Below, piece after piece: positions 52,523 through 61,216 of a DNA stretch of 64,000 nucleotides. The notes under the pieces are model-generated. The model was not told the origin of the DNA, ran no database searches, and saw nothing but the letters and a program-made list of their open reading frames with translations. Position 1 is the stretch's first letter. Each line of letters starts with the position of its first letter. Source of the stretch: RGIG6919 sp045531905. GTDB taxonomy: Bacteria; Bacillota; Clostridia; Lachnospirales; Lachnospiraceae. Where the stretch lies: the NCBI GenBank assembly GCA_045531905.1, contig JAZSEY010000003.1:191234-255233 (forward strand), read 5' to 3'. The translations under genes were made by a program, and so were the position numbers.

Positions 52523-52959
52523 TATTTTCCGCTAATTGTTTCTAATACTCTTAAAAAGGTCTCAGAATCCAATACATCATGCAAATATAACAACATCGGC
52601 TCAAACCAATCCTCTGTATGGGTTTTCATCAACTCAGTTTTGTATCGTTGCAAATATGCATCATTTAAACTATTCGTATTATGCTTCGTACTCATACTAT
52701 TTTGTTCCGCAACAATCTCTTCACTTGATGCTGCATATTCCTGCATTCTTTTTAGTTCCATTGAGTTGCGAACCGCATCCCTAAGTGATTTCGCCTCGCC
52801 CTGTGGCTGATGAATCTTACGTTCTTCTGTTATACTTTCTCCCGTTTGCGACATACTGTCAGTGACTCCTAATAATACACCAGTCATAGCACAATGTGGA
52901 CATTCAACAAATTTGTCCTTATCATAATAATGTGCTCTTTTACATCTAGTCATATTCAT
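52522..52959 (-). CDS. Small zinc-ribbon protein of the phospho-signalling operon
   Basis: The N-terminus (MNMTRCKRAHYYDKDKFVEC, then PHC) has a Cys/His pattern of a zinc ribbon like those at the start of the two kinases upstream. The middle is Ser/Gln/Glu-rich and probably disordered; the last 60 residues are helical (YLQRYKTELMKTHTEDWF). I do not recognise the family. The start is uncertain: 52959 has GGGGAT upstream, while ATG codons at 52977 and 52953 are alternatives. As the last gene of the operon it may be a target or adaptor of the kinase. Confidence 0.65.
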   Translation of the reverse strand: MNMTRCKRAHYYDKDKFVECPHCAMTGVLLGVTDSMSQTGESITEERKIHQPQGEAKSLRDAVRNSMELKRMQEYAASSEEIVAEQNSMSTKHNTNSLNDAYLQRYKTELMKTHTEDWFEPMLLYLHDVLDSETFLRVLETISGK

Positions 52960-53009
52960 AATTTTATCCCCATCCATACTTCTTTTTTGATGTCACATGC
53001 TATCATTTT

Positions 53010-54050
53010 CTAGCCTAATTTAAACACATGCCCTGCTTGACCTAAAGAAAACATATCTCCTGACCTTAGTATTATCGTCTGATTCATTTTCATATGTCCA
53101 ACTCCGTCTACAAAAACACTGTTTCCTGATATATTGGACAATTCATATTCTTCGTCCCTTTTATGATATACCAACAAGCAATGCTGCCTGCTGATATCTA
53201 CATCAGAAAGTATAAAATCAGCCAACTCATCATCTCTGCCAAATACAATTTTTACTTCTGGCTGAATATGAACAATTACTCCTGCAAATTTCCCAGAGAT
53301 ACCAATAACTGATCCACTCTCCTTACAGAAAGCATTTTTCATATTGATAGATTTTCTTCGAACATCATTATATAATCCTCTGGATTTTAACATTAAGTAA
53401 TATTTACGACTTATGGGCAGTTGCTTGCCATGAATACTCAATTCCTCTCGCGTCAATTTTTCTATCAAAATCTCATTTACCAAAAATGACTGATGACAAC
53501 GTATAAACCCCCTGCTGGACAATTCCATTTCTAACTTATCCATTTTTTCATAAAATCTTATCGTCTCACCTTCACAATGTGCAATAATCACTCTGACATC
53601 ACTTTCAAAATAATATACTTTTTCCAAATTCAGCCTTTTTAAACTTCCTGACACAACGACATTGTAAAATGAATTTTTCATTCTCCAGTCTTTAATATAT
53701 CGTAATAACAATTCTTGAAACAAGTCATGTCCCACCGGTTTTACCATATATGCATACACATTTTCTAAATTTCCCTCATATACCAATTTGGGTGAATCGG
53801 CTAATAAAATAATACTAGTATCAGGAAACTTTTCTCTCACACACTGCATCCTTTGCGTAGCTAAATCTCCACCAAATGAAATTGAAAGATATAACAAATC
53901 AAGATTATCTTCTTCACTTTGACGCATTTCATCTACGGATGCGTATGTGGAAACATGATACCGAATCTCATCATGGGTTGCTTTCCGAATCAGTCCTTCT
54001 ATGTATTTTGCATTTTCCACATTTTCATCGCAAATACCTATGTGTAACAT
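53010..54050 (-). CDS. Pseudo-receiver, LytTR and FHA three-domain regulator
   Basis: The ATG at 54050 with GGAGGTG is preferred to a GTG six codons earlier. The 346-residue protein starts with a receiver-like fold (HIGICDENVENAKYIEGLIR), but the phosphorylation site reads LLYLSIS where active receivers have an Asp, so it is probably not phosphorylated. A LytTR DNA-binding domain follows (about 130-235: YYFESDVRVIIAHCEG, FIRCHQSFLVN), and an FHA domain ends it (about 250-346: VFGRDDELADFILSDVDISR, then QHC). FHA domains bind phosphothreonine. The protein could thus be a transcription regulator that reads Ser/Thr kinase output. The architecture is unusual to my knowledge. Confidence 0.85.
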   Translation of the reverse strand: MLHIGICDENVENAKYIEGLIRKATHDEIRYHVSTYASVDEMRQSEEDNLDLLYLSISFGGDLATQRMQCVREKFPDTSIILLADSPKLVYEGNLENVYAYMVKPVGHDLFQELLLRYIKDWRMKNSFYNVVVSGSLKRLNLEKVYYFESDVRVIIAHCEGETIRFYEKMDKLEMELSSRGFIRCHQSFLVNEILIEKLTREELSIHGKQLPISRKYYLMLKSRGLYNDVRRKSINMKNAFCKESGSVIGISGKFAGVIVHIQPEVKIVFGRDDELADFILSDVDISRQHCLLVYHKRDEEYELSNISGNSVFVDGVGHMKMNQTIILRSGDMFSLGQAGHVFKLG

Positions 54051-54068
54051 ATTACACACCTCCACCAC

Positions 54069-54416
54069 TTACATTAGCAGAATATCAATGCCCGATACTC
54101 CAATTGTGATTACCGTCCCTGGAGATAACTCATAGATTTTTTCTGCTTGCAATCGCTCGCCCGAAGACAAGTATGTCCCATTATTAGAATAATCCGTTAC
54201 TTGATACTGTGTCTTTTCCCAGTTATATGATACTGTGCAATGCTTTCTACTTATCCACGAGGCTGATAGCACTAAATTACTGGCATTAGGGTCCCGTCCT
54301 ATTACTAATGACTCATCTTTGCATAATTCTATCAGTGCATTCGCATATTTCCCCGATAATATCTTTACAAAACCACCAACATATTCATTCTCTTTTTGTA
54401 TTTTTTTCTCATTCAC
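54069..54416 (-). CDS. FHA domain protein
   Basis: The 115-residue protein is almost only an FHA domain, with the phosphothreonine-binding residues in VIGRDPNASNLVL, SASWISRKHCTVSY and DYSNNGTYLSSGERL. It starts with GTG three bases after the stop of the upstream gene, implying translational coupling. It likely binds the phosphorylated form of a kinase or other partner in this operon. Confidence 0.85.
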   Translation of the reverse strand: MNEKKIQKENEYVGGFVKILSGKYANALIELCKDESLVIGRDPNASNLVLSASWISRKHCTVSYNWEKTQYQVTDYSNNGTYLSSGERLQAEKIYELSPGTVITIGVSGIDILLM

Positions 54417-54419
54417 TAA

Positions 54420-57400
54420 TCAACGACTTCCTTTTTTGATATTACTATACATACTCTTATAGGTTTTCCCTTTTACTTTTTTATAGGCAACCACCTTATA
54501 ATAATACTTTTTCCCCTTTTTTGCTTTTCTGTCATAATAGATGCAAAGTTTCTTATTCTTTATAGTGGCAAGTTTTTTGTAGACTCCCTTTTTAGATGTT
54601 GCCCTATACACTTCATATCCTGTACAATTCGTCACTTTTTTCCATTTTAGTTTGACAGTCTTTCCACTTTTCTTGGCAGATAAAAGTTTTGTAGTTTTAG
54701 GAACAATTTGAAATTGTTTTTTTACAGTCCCATTATAATTTCCTTTAAAACGATATGTAATCGTAGCCACACCAATCAGTTTATTGTTTTTGTATGATAT
54801 GCTGTAATCGCTTCCTGCTTTTGGTTGCAAATAAATTATTTTACCGTTGAATTTGTATTTCAATCTAAATGCAGTTGACAGTTTAATTTTTTTACCGGTA
54901 TATGCAGTCTTGTATATTTTTCCATCATCACCTTTTAACTGTTTCGACAATCCAGATACTTTGTAAGGTTCAATCTTAAATGTACAAGTCTTACTGCCCT
55001 GATATTTTCCTAATCCTGTTACGGTTATAGTTGCTATTCCTACATTAACGTTATTGTCATAGGCAACTAAATAATCGACACCCTGAATAAGACTTTTACC
55101 CGCATGCGTCACATGGACAGCTGGCATTAATCCTTCGCTACAATATGTTTGTACAGGAATTTCAGAGACTGTACTCTCCTCTATGCGAAATATATCTATA
55201 TCCGGCAACTGTGCTTCTGTAGTTTCGTCTGCTGTCGATGCCTCGGTATTGACTTCAATACTAGTAGAAGCCGTCGTCTCTTCTGTATCAACTTCACTAC
55301 TATCTTCCTCTGTTGGCACAATTTGAATTGTCGCCTCTGTTGTTATGGCCTCGATTTCTTCTATCTTTTTATCTGTGCACACAGTACCAGCCTGTGACCA
55401 ATACTCTGATTCCAAGTCCAAAACAATTACAGGACAAATTCCAATATATGCACCATAACCCGAAACAAAGTCATCCTGTTCTACATTTCGATTCATAAAA
55501 CTAGTTGTAGACGTTGCCCCTTTTGCAATTGCATATGTACTAATACCATGCGTATTACTGGTATCTGGTCTTAATGTCGTTCTCAGTGCAAAACCATAGT
55601 CATATGCAGCACGTGATTTTACAGCATGTGTAATATCCGATTTTTCTAATACAAAAACTAGATCTGGATTTTCATCTTCTGCTGCTGTTCCTACCCAAGA
55701 ATTGGCACCAGTCGTATGATATGTAATATTGGTGTTCTGTGGAACAAGTGCCCCTTTTTCTTCTGTAGTAAAGGCAAAATCTAAAAATCCTTTATCAGCG
55801 TAATCTTTTCCAGCAATATTATTATCTGTTCCATAACCGTTTAACCAGCTTCTCAAGGTACTTTGCTTCCACAAAACAGATTCCTCTGTGCTCGCCTCAT
55901 GAAAACAATTCACATCTAATGTTTTATCTGATAACAATAATACTTGATTATCTTCTATCTTCAATACTCGCCACTTAATTGGCTCCCAACGGAAATAATG
56001 ATATCTGATATCCTCGGTCCATTGATAATATCTTATATTTTTTTGCATGGCTTCTTCTACTCGACGGTATCGTACGCCATCTATAATCACATCTCCATTT
56101 GCATCCCATTCCGTTGCATTGGATAACGTGTTATAGATTTCATCTGAAACAACCAAACTATCTTCCTCTATCAACTCCGACTTCGTAACATATGTATAAT
56201 TATCAAACATTTTCTGTGTAACCACCTCTGCCTGTGGATAATTACCATACCAGACACAGTCGTATGTTACGCTTTGTCCACTTGCTAGCGTTGTATCTTC
56301 CACTACAGTAGGTCTCTTTAACTGATACTCATTATCTGTAACACGTCCCGTATTTTCAATACTGGCATCTGTACCATCAGAACATATTGTTCCTGCCACC
56401 TGCCAACAGGATGCGTCTGAAAGGTTCAAATTCAATGCCACACGAACACCTTTTACATTCTGCGCCCTTGTTTCAAACCATGCACCGTTGTAATCGATTG
56501 ACATGGAGCGAGTCGAAGTATTTCCATTAGAACGCAACCACCAATTACAGCTACTATTTCCTTCCCCCAATTCGTAATAGGTAATTCCCATCGCCTTGGC
56601 ATATGTACTACTACCACATATCCGCGCCTCATCTTTTACTTGATCATCAAATACAAAACCAAAGTCCTCCGCTGTTTCACTTGCAGAAATTTCTCTTTCT
56701 GACAACAAAAACAGCCTATCCTCAGTATCATTTCCTGTATGTACAAACCATGATTTTAAAGCTGTTAATTGCTTCAATTTTGTTAATTGAATAAGCGTCT
56801 GTTCTTGCGAGTTAAATGCACAATCCATGAAATTATACTCTGCATATGTACTATCATCTCCTGTGGCATATCCATTCATCCAATACCGAAGGTCACAATT
56901 TTCCCAATAATTGTCCGCATCGTTACTTTGACTATCCAACAAACTTCTTGGTCTTGAGTCTAGGCAAATATCTGACAACAGTAATGCATTATTTCCATCA
57001 ACCTTTAGCACTCTCCATTTGATAGGCTGGTATTGAAAGTAATGATATGTACTAGCATCTTCCCATTTATAATATGCATCATTTGCCACAAGAGCATCAC
57101 TGTTATTAATAGCCGCTGCATCACCTCTAAGCACACGTCGATATTTTAAGCCATCTATTTCGATGTCTCCCCTCGCATCCCAATCCGTTGCTGTCTGTAA
57201 TTTTTCATATACACCGTCATCTACAATTAGGTCGCCATTCTGAAGATACTTTTTCTCCACAGCTGTATAATTTGCATATATGTCAACGCTAACCACCTCT
57301 GCTTGAGGATAATTTCCAAAATAGATACAATCCCAAGATACCTTTTGCCCGGCTTCCATAGCAGAATCTTTTGCCATACGAGGGTTAGATATCCCCCATT

Positions 57401-57527
57401 TTGCACTGGCATTTTCCTCTGCTACCACGGACATGAATGTCTGCCCGGCAAACACATTACTAACAATCAATGTTAACGTTAAAAATATGGCAACTATTTT
57501 ATTGGTATTCAGCTTTTCTTTTCGCAT
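54420..57527 (-). CDS. Large secreted protein with two DUF6273 domains and Fn3-like C-terminus
   Basis: A signal peptide (residues about 1-36) precedes two homologous DUF6273 regions. Each begins with a WDCIYFGNYPQ or YDCVWYGNYPQ motif, has an IDGLKYRR-type strand and a WRVLK..LLLSD stretch, and ends in a LNLSDASCW-type segment. After a Thr/Glu-rich linker (about 770-815) come Ig-like repeats with GKSLIQGVDYLVAYDNNV and a C-terminal fibronectin III-like domain (VKLKWKKVTNCTGYEVYRAT). The function of DUF6273 is not established. It sits in the middle of a kinase/FHA operon, 10 bp after the pseudokinase gene, so it may be the surface output or ligand receptor of that system. Confidence 0.82.
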   Translation of the reverse strand: MRKEKLNTNKIVAIFLTLTLIVSNVFAGQTFMSVVAEENASAKWGISNPRMAKDSAMEAGQKVSWDCIYFGNYPQAEVVSVDIYANYTAVEKKYLQNGDLIVDDGVYEKLQTATDWDARGDIEIDGLKYRRVLRGDAAAINNSDALVANDAYYKWEDASTYHYFQYQPIKWRVLKVDGNNALLLSDICLDSRPRSLLDSQSNDADNYWENCDLRYWMNGYATGDDSTYAEYNFMDCAFNSQEQTLIQLTKLKQLTALKSWFVHTGNDTEDRLFLLSEREISASETAEDFGFVFDDQVKDEARICGSSTYAKAMGITYYELGEGNSSCNWWLRSNGNTSTRSMSIDYNGAWFETRAQNVKGVRVALNLNLSDASCWQVAGTICSDGTDASIENTGRVTDNEYQLKRPTVVEDTTLASGQSVTYDCVWYGNYPQAEVVTQKMFDNYTYVTKSELIEEDSLVVSDEIYNTLSNATEWDANGDVIIDGVRYRRVEEAMQKNIRYYQWTEDIRYHYFRWEPIKWRVLKIEDNQVLLLSDKTLDVNCFHEASTEESVLWKQSTLRSWLNGYGTDNNIAGKDYADKGFLDFAFTTEEKGALVPQNTNITYHTTGANSWVGTAAEDENPDLVFVLEKSDITHAVKSRAAYDYGFALRTTLRPDTSNTHGISTYAIAKGATSTTSFMNRNVEQDDFVSGYGAYIGICPVIVLDLESEYWSQAGTVCTDKKIEEIEAITTEATIQIVPTEEDSSEVDTEETTASTSIEVNTEASTADETTEAQLPDIDIFRIEESTVSEIPVQTYCSEGLMPAVHVTHAGKSLIQGVDYLVAYDNNVNVGIATITVTGLGKYQGSKTCTFKIEPYKVSGLSKQLKGDDGKIYKTAYTGKKIKLSTAFRLKYKFNGKIIYLQPKAGSDYSISYKNNKLIGVATITYRFKGNYNGTVKKQFQIVPKTTKLLSAKKSGKTVKLKWKKVTNCTGYEVYRATSKKGVYKKLATIKNKKLCIYYDRKAKKGKKYYYKVVAYKKVKGKTYKSMYSNIKKGSR

Positions 57528-57537
57528 ATGTTATCCC

Positions 57538-59130
57538 TCAATCTTCAATGATAATTAGTTCTGTGCTTTCTTCTGACGTCTTTTCTTCTTCCGTAGTCTT
57601 TTTCTCTTCTGTCGTCTTTTCTTCCTCAGTGGTCTTTTTCTCTTCTGTCGTCTTTTCTTCCTCAGTAGTCTTCTTCTCTTCTGTAGTCTTTTCTTTCTCA
57701 GTACTCTTCTTTTTTTTCTTTTTTCTTTCCTCTGTAGTATCCTGCTCTGTTATGTCCTCAGTAGTAACATCATTTATTTCACGTTCTGTTCCTGTCGTTG
57801 TAATTGATTTCTCTACCACTACCACAGATATACTCATGCCTTCTGAAATCACCGTTCCACACGGAATATTCTGGCTTAATATAGTTCCCTCATCCAATTC
57901 ATCTGCTGTAATAACTTTGACCTTCTGAAGAGTAACACCTAGTGATTTTGCTATGTTGGAAGCCTCTTGCACAGTTAATCCAACCATATCGGGCACTTGC
58001 CGATACTGACTGACATCTGTACCAAACACCCTCTGCTTATTTTGTCCAATCTCAGCAAACAATAGGTATAAAACACATATAATTGATATCACACTGCATA
58101 TCAAAATCAACTTCAAACACGATGACGCTTTTGAAAAAAGACTATATTTAGATACTGGATTCTTTTCTCCTCTGTGTTCCCGTAATTCTGCTAAAAATTG
58201 TTCCATCGTCATTGTTCTCTCTGACGCATCGCACTGCAATGCATGTATAATGGCAGCATCTACTGACGGCGAAACATGAATCCCATACAACGACGGTCTT
58301 TTTAGCGTATCTGCACCAATACGGTCAATAGACTCGTCTGGCAATTCTCCAGTAATCATTCGATATAAGGTTGCCGCAAGAGCATAAACATCTGTCCAGG
58401 TTCCCTGATTTCCACCACTGCGGTACTGTTCTTCTGGTGCATAGCCTGGTTTTACAATGACAGACAAACTTTTTGTCGTTCCAATTGTAGCAGTTCTGGC
58501 TGCTCCAAAATTCATGAGTTTGATATCGTTTTGTATGGTAATAAAGATATTATCAGGTGCAATATTACGATGAATAATACCCTGTGCATGCACCTTACAT
58601 AATGCCTCTCCCACAGAAAATACAATCTGCAATGCCCGATTAACATCTATTCGTCCTTCTCTACTAAGATACTCCTCCAAGGTCTCACCTTCCAAATATT
58701 CCATCACAATGTATGCTGTCATATTGGCTTCAAAGGCATCATATATCTGTACAATACCATTAATATCACGACATTTTGCTAATCGCTTGGCTTCGGATAC
58801 AAATTTTTCCTTTCCTTGCTGAAATTGTAACGCACACTCTTCCATGTATAAGGAGACATTCTGCTCTCCTACTACTCTGGTAGCATACTCTATCGGAAGG
58901 TATTCCTTGATTGCTACCTTTTTATCGAGCACTTTATCCCACCCAATATAAGTAACACCAAAACCACCTCTACCTAATGCCTTTCCCAATAGATAGCGAT
59001 TTTCCAGCCAGCTTCCCGGAGCAAGATGATACCCTTCTTTGCAATCCACAATCGAACCACTTCCACAGTGGGGACATCTTCCATTCTGCTCACTATATTC
59101 TTCCAAACATCCCAGACAACGCTTTAACAC
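57538..59130 (-). CDS. Ser/Thr pseudokinase with zinc ribbon, membrane helix and PASTA-like domain
   Basis: A GTG start with AGGAGGG gives 530 residues: zinc ribbon (Cys5, Cys8, Cys19, Cys22), kinase fold (about 45-310), membrane helix (about 335-358), one PASTA-like domain (VPDMVGLTVQEASNIAKSLG) and a Thr/Glu/Lys-rich tail. The P-loop (GRGGFG) and Lys75 are normal, but the catalytic loop reads HRN (Asn189) and the magnesium loop NFG (Asn207) instead of HRD and DFG. Each is one base away (AAT for GAT). Catalysis is therefore unlikely. It probably works with the intact kinase encoded 23 bp upstream, as regulator or scaffold. Confidence 0.88.
   Translation of the reverse strand: MLKRCLGCLEEYSEQNGRCPHCGSGSIVDCKEGYHLAPGSWLENRYLLGKALGRGGFGVTYIGWDKVLDKKVAIKEYLPIEYATRVVGEQNVSLYMEECALQFQQGKEKFVSEAKRLAKCRDINGIVQIYDAFEANMTAYIVMEYLEGETLEEYLSREGRIDVNRALQIVFSVGEALCKVHAQGIIHRNIAPDNIFITIQNDIKLMNFGAARTATIGTTKSLSVIVKPGYAPEEQYRSGGNQGTWTDVYALAATLYRMITGELPDESIDRIGADTLKRPSLYGIHVSPSVDAAIIHALQCDASERTMTMEQFLAELREHRGEKNPVSKYSLFSKASSCLKLILICSVISIICVLYLLFAEIGQNKQRVFGTDVSQYRQVPDMVGLTVQEASNIAKSLGVTLQKVKVITADELDEGTILSQNIPCGTVISEGMSISVVVVEKSITTTGTEREINDVTTEDITEQDTTEERKKKKKKSTEKEKTTEEKKTTEEEKTTEEKKTTEEEKTTEEKKTTEEEKTSEESTELIIIED
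57593..57700 (-). repeat. Three 36-bp in-frame tandem repeats in the pseudokinase tail
   Basis: Copies at 57593-57628, 57629-57664 and 57665-57700 differ by few bases and encode a 12-residue unit of the form EEKKTTEEEKTT. A partial copy flanks them. The unit is a multiple of three, so copy-number change by slippage would keep the frame and alter the length of the tail. Confidence 0.85.
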
Positions 59131-59153
59131 CCTTGTCCCTCCTACGCAGTATT

Positions 59154-61022
59154 CTATTCATCCGCCTTTTCAATGTCGTCATCCAAATTTAACAACGCTG
59201 TGCAAATCTCATGTCGATACTTCTTGTCAGCCAGTTCATGTAAAGATAGCATTCTGGATTCACGTACAAACTCACTATGCACACCTGCATGTAATAACAA
59301 CTGTCCTTCATATGATAACAACGTCTGCAACAATTGTACCGCCATATCATACTCACGACCATCACAAGCCTTATGAACACTCAATAATGTAGAATAAGTA
59401 TATCTTGGCTCATCGCTTGACATAATCGCCAATTCTCCTTGCAACCGCTGTTGTATATTCGCAAATGTTCCGTATGACATTTCTTTAGCAATGTCATACT
59501 CGGACACCCATGACAAATCTTTAAACTCCTTTATAATGCGACCATTTCTGTTCATATCCCGCAAAACATACTTCACCGACAAATCAAATCCAATCGGTAA
59601 TTGTTTGTTCCCAGGAAAGTCTAGGTAATCATCATTCAAACAATAATACATTTCACCATTCAAAGTACTCATACTATCTGTCAGTTCTTTTGCCTGCAAT
59701 AGTAAAGCGTCAGACACAAACGTACTATCAAAAATTATATTCGACGATTCTTCCATGGCGGTAATCAATTCAGTCTCATACGTGTGAATAGTAGCAACCT
59801 CCACCGAAATATCCACATTTTCAGTCTCAGACAATATCAGTTTATCACATATTTCCTGATAGTATTTTTGTAAAATCTGTGGCTCCTCGCCTTCCTTAGC
59901 GCACACCCATAATTCCAATTCAACGTTATCATCTTGATACATATGCACCATCGTATATGCCACCAAAAAAACACATAATAGACATGCAAACACACCTACT
60001 ATAAAACTATATGATTTCTTTTCATTTACTTTCTGTTTTCTCTTTTTCTGAACAGGTATTTTAACTACCTTACGGTGTAGTAAAACATCTGTAAATTCTC
60101 CCACCGTATGAAAGCGTTCATTTACATCCAAAGCCATTGCCTTCATTATTGCCGCATCCATATATTCTGGCAGTTCAGAATTATATTGACTAGGTCTGGC
60201 CAAAGTATCATCTCTTTGACGATCAACTGCCTCCAACGGAGCTTTCCCTGTAACAGCTCTATAGAAGGTAGCTCCCAAAGCATATATATCTGTCCATGCC
60301 CCTTGCTTACTTTGTCTTTGATATTGTTCTGGCGGCGCATATCCCGGCTTCACGACAACACGTCTATTTGCCTCCGGCATCCTCGACAATCTAGATGCAC
60401 CAAAATCGATTAGTTTTATTTTGCCATCGCTACACAGAAAAATATTGTCAGGACTAATATCTCTATGCAAAATATTCTCCTTATGCAAAGTATCTAAGGC
60501 TTGTGCTGTTGCTAGGATAATCTCCTTAGCATACAATATAGATATTTTCCCATCGTTCGTCTCTAAAAAGTATTTCATAGAAATACCATCTAAATACTCC
60601 ATAATGATATAACAGGTTTGGTTTTCTTGAAAAAAATTGTAAACATTTACGATGTTCTCATGCTTCGAGAATTTTGCAAGATTTCTGGCTTCCTCTAAAA
60701 AACGACGTACTCCTGCCTTGTATTCTTCCTCCCTATCGCTGTAGCACACCTTCACATCACATGACTCTGTAGCTCTACATACAATTCCGGATGGGTAAAA
60801 CTCCTTTATGGCAACTACTACATTTAATTGTGTATCCCATGCCTTATATGTAATACCAAAACCACCAAAACCCACCACAATGCCAATCCAATATCTGTTT
60901 TGAAGCATTGTGCCGGGTTTCAAAGCAGGTGCAAATTGCCCTTTTGCGGTCACGATATATCCACAATGTGGGCATATCTCATATTCATCATTAAATTCTT
61001 TCATGCAACGATAGCAACGCAT
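59154..61022 (-). CDS. Membrane Ser/Thr kinase with extracellular binding-protein-like domain
   Basis: The 622-residue protein begins with a zinc ribbon (CYRC near 3-6 and CPHC near 17-20) and an intact kinase: GFGGFG near 51, Lys73, HRD with Asp188 and DFG with Asp206. After a basic stretch comes one membrane helix (about 335-357). The last 260 residues lie outside and start LELWVCAKEGEEPQILQKYY, resembling the beginning of ABC-type solute-binding proteins. A kinase with such a sensor may respond to an extracellular nutrient or signal. It leads the six-gene operon ending at 52522; FHA proteins downstream are probable readers of its phosphorylation. Confidence 0.87.
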   Translation of the reverse strand: MRCYRCMKEFNDEYEICPHCGYIVTAKGQFAPALKPGTMLQNRYWIGIVVGFGGFGITYKAWDTQLNVVVAIKEFYPSGIVCRATESCDVKVCYSDREEEYKAGVRRFLEEARNLAKFSKHENIVNVYNFFQENQTCYIIMEYLDGISMKYFLETNDGKISILYAKEIILATAQALDTLHKENILHRDISPDNIFLCSDGKIKLIDFGASRLSRMPEANRRVVVKPGYAPPEQYQRQSKQGAWTDIYALGATFYRAVTGKAPLEAVDRQRDDTLARPSQYNSELPEYMDAAIMKAMALDVNERFHTVGEFTDVLLHRKVVKIPVQKKRKQKVNEKKSYSFIVGVFACLLCVFLVAYTMVHMYQDDNVELELWVCAKEGEEPQILQKYYQEICDKLILSETENVDISVEVATIHTYETELITAMEESSNIIFDSTFVSDALLLQAKELTDSMSTLNGEMYYCLNDDYLDFPGNKQLPIGFDLSVKYVLRDMNRNGRIIKEFKDLSWVSEYDIAKEMSYGTFANIQQRLQGELAIMSSDEPRYTYSTLLSVHKACDGREYDMAVQLLQTLLSYEGQLLLHAGVHSEFVRESRMLSLHELADKKYRHEICTALLNLDDDIEKADE

Positions 61023-61091
61023 ATTCTTAAGTAATACTCCCTGTATTCTTTTTTATAGTATACCACAATTTATAGTTGTAGAAAATCAATA

Positions 61092-61145
61092 TACACACAA
61101 AAGGTCTTCTATAATGCTGATATCTCATAGAAGACCTTTGTGTGT
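61092..61145. terminator. Strong hairpin terminator after the LRR gene at 61217
   Basis: ACACACAAAAGGTCTTCTAT and ATAGAAGACCTTTGTGTGT pair almost fully around a 14-base loop. It lies in the gap between the LRR gene (which reads toward it) and the start of the kinase operon, so it should insulate the operon. No long T-run follows, so it may instead act as an RNA-end stabiliser. Confidence 0.6.
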
Positions 61146-61216
61146 TGATTGCTAATGTTCCCATTGTTTAGCAATCTGCACGAATTTTAAGTTTGTCTGA
61201 TAAACTGCTCTATCCA

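Noticed and set aside
57593..57700. Regularly repeated 36-bp units that could suggest a CRISPR array
   Set aside because: The units are directly tandem without unique spacers and encode an in-frame low-complexity tail of the pseudokinase.
57470..57928. A 152-codon plus-strand frame rich in Ser, Val and Phe
   Set aside because: It is the antisense of the Thr/Glu/Lys-rich tail of the pseudokinase; its composition follows from the repeat.
61092..61145. The long hairpin as a third copy of the structured RNA element
   Set aside because: Its loop is only 14 bases and shows none of the 75-nt core sequence.
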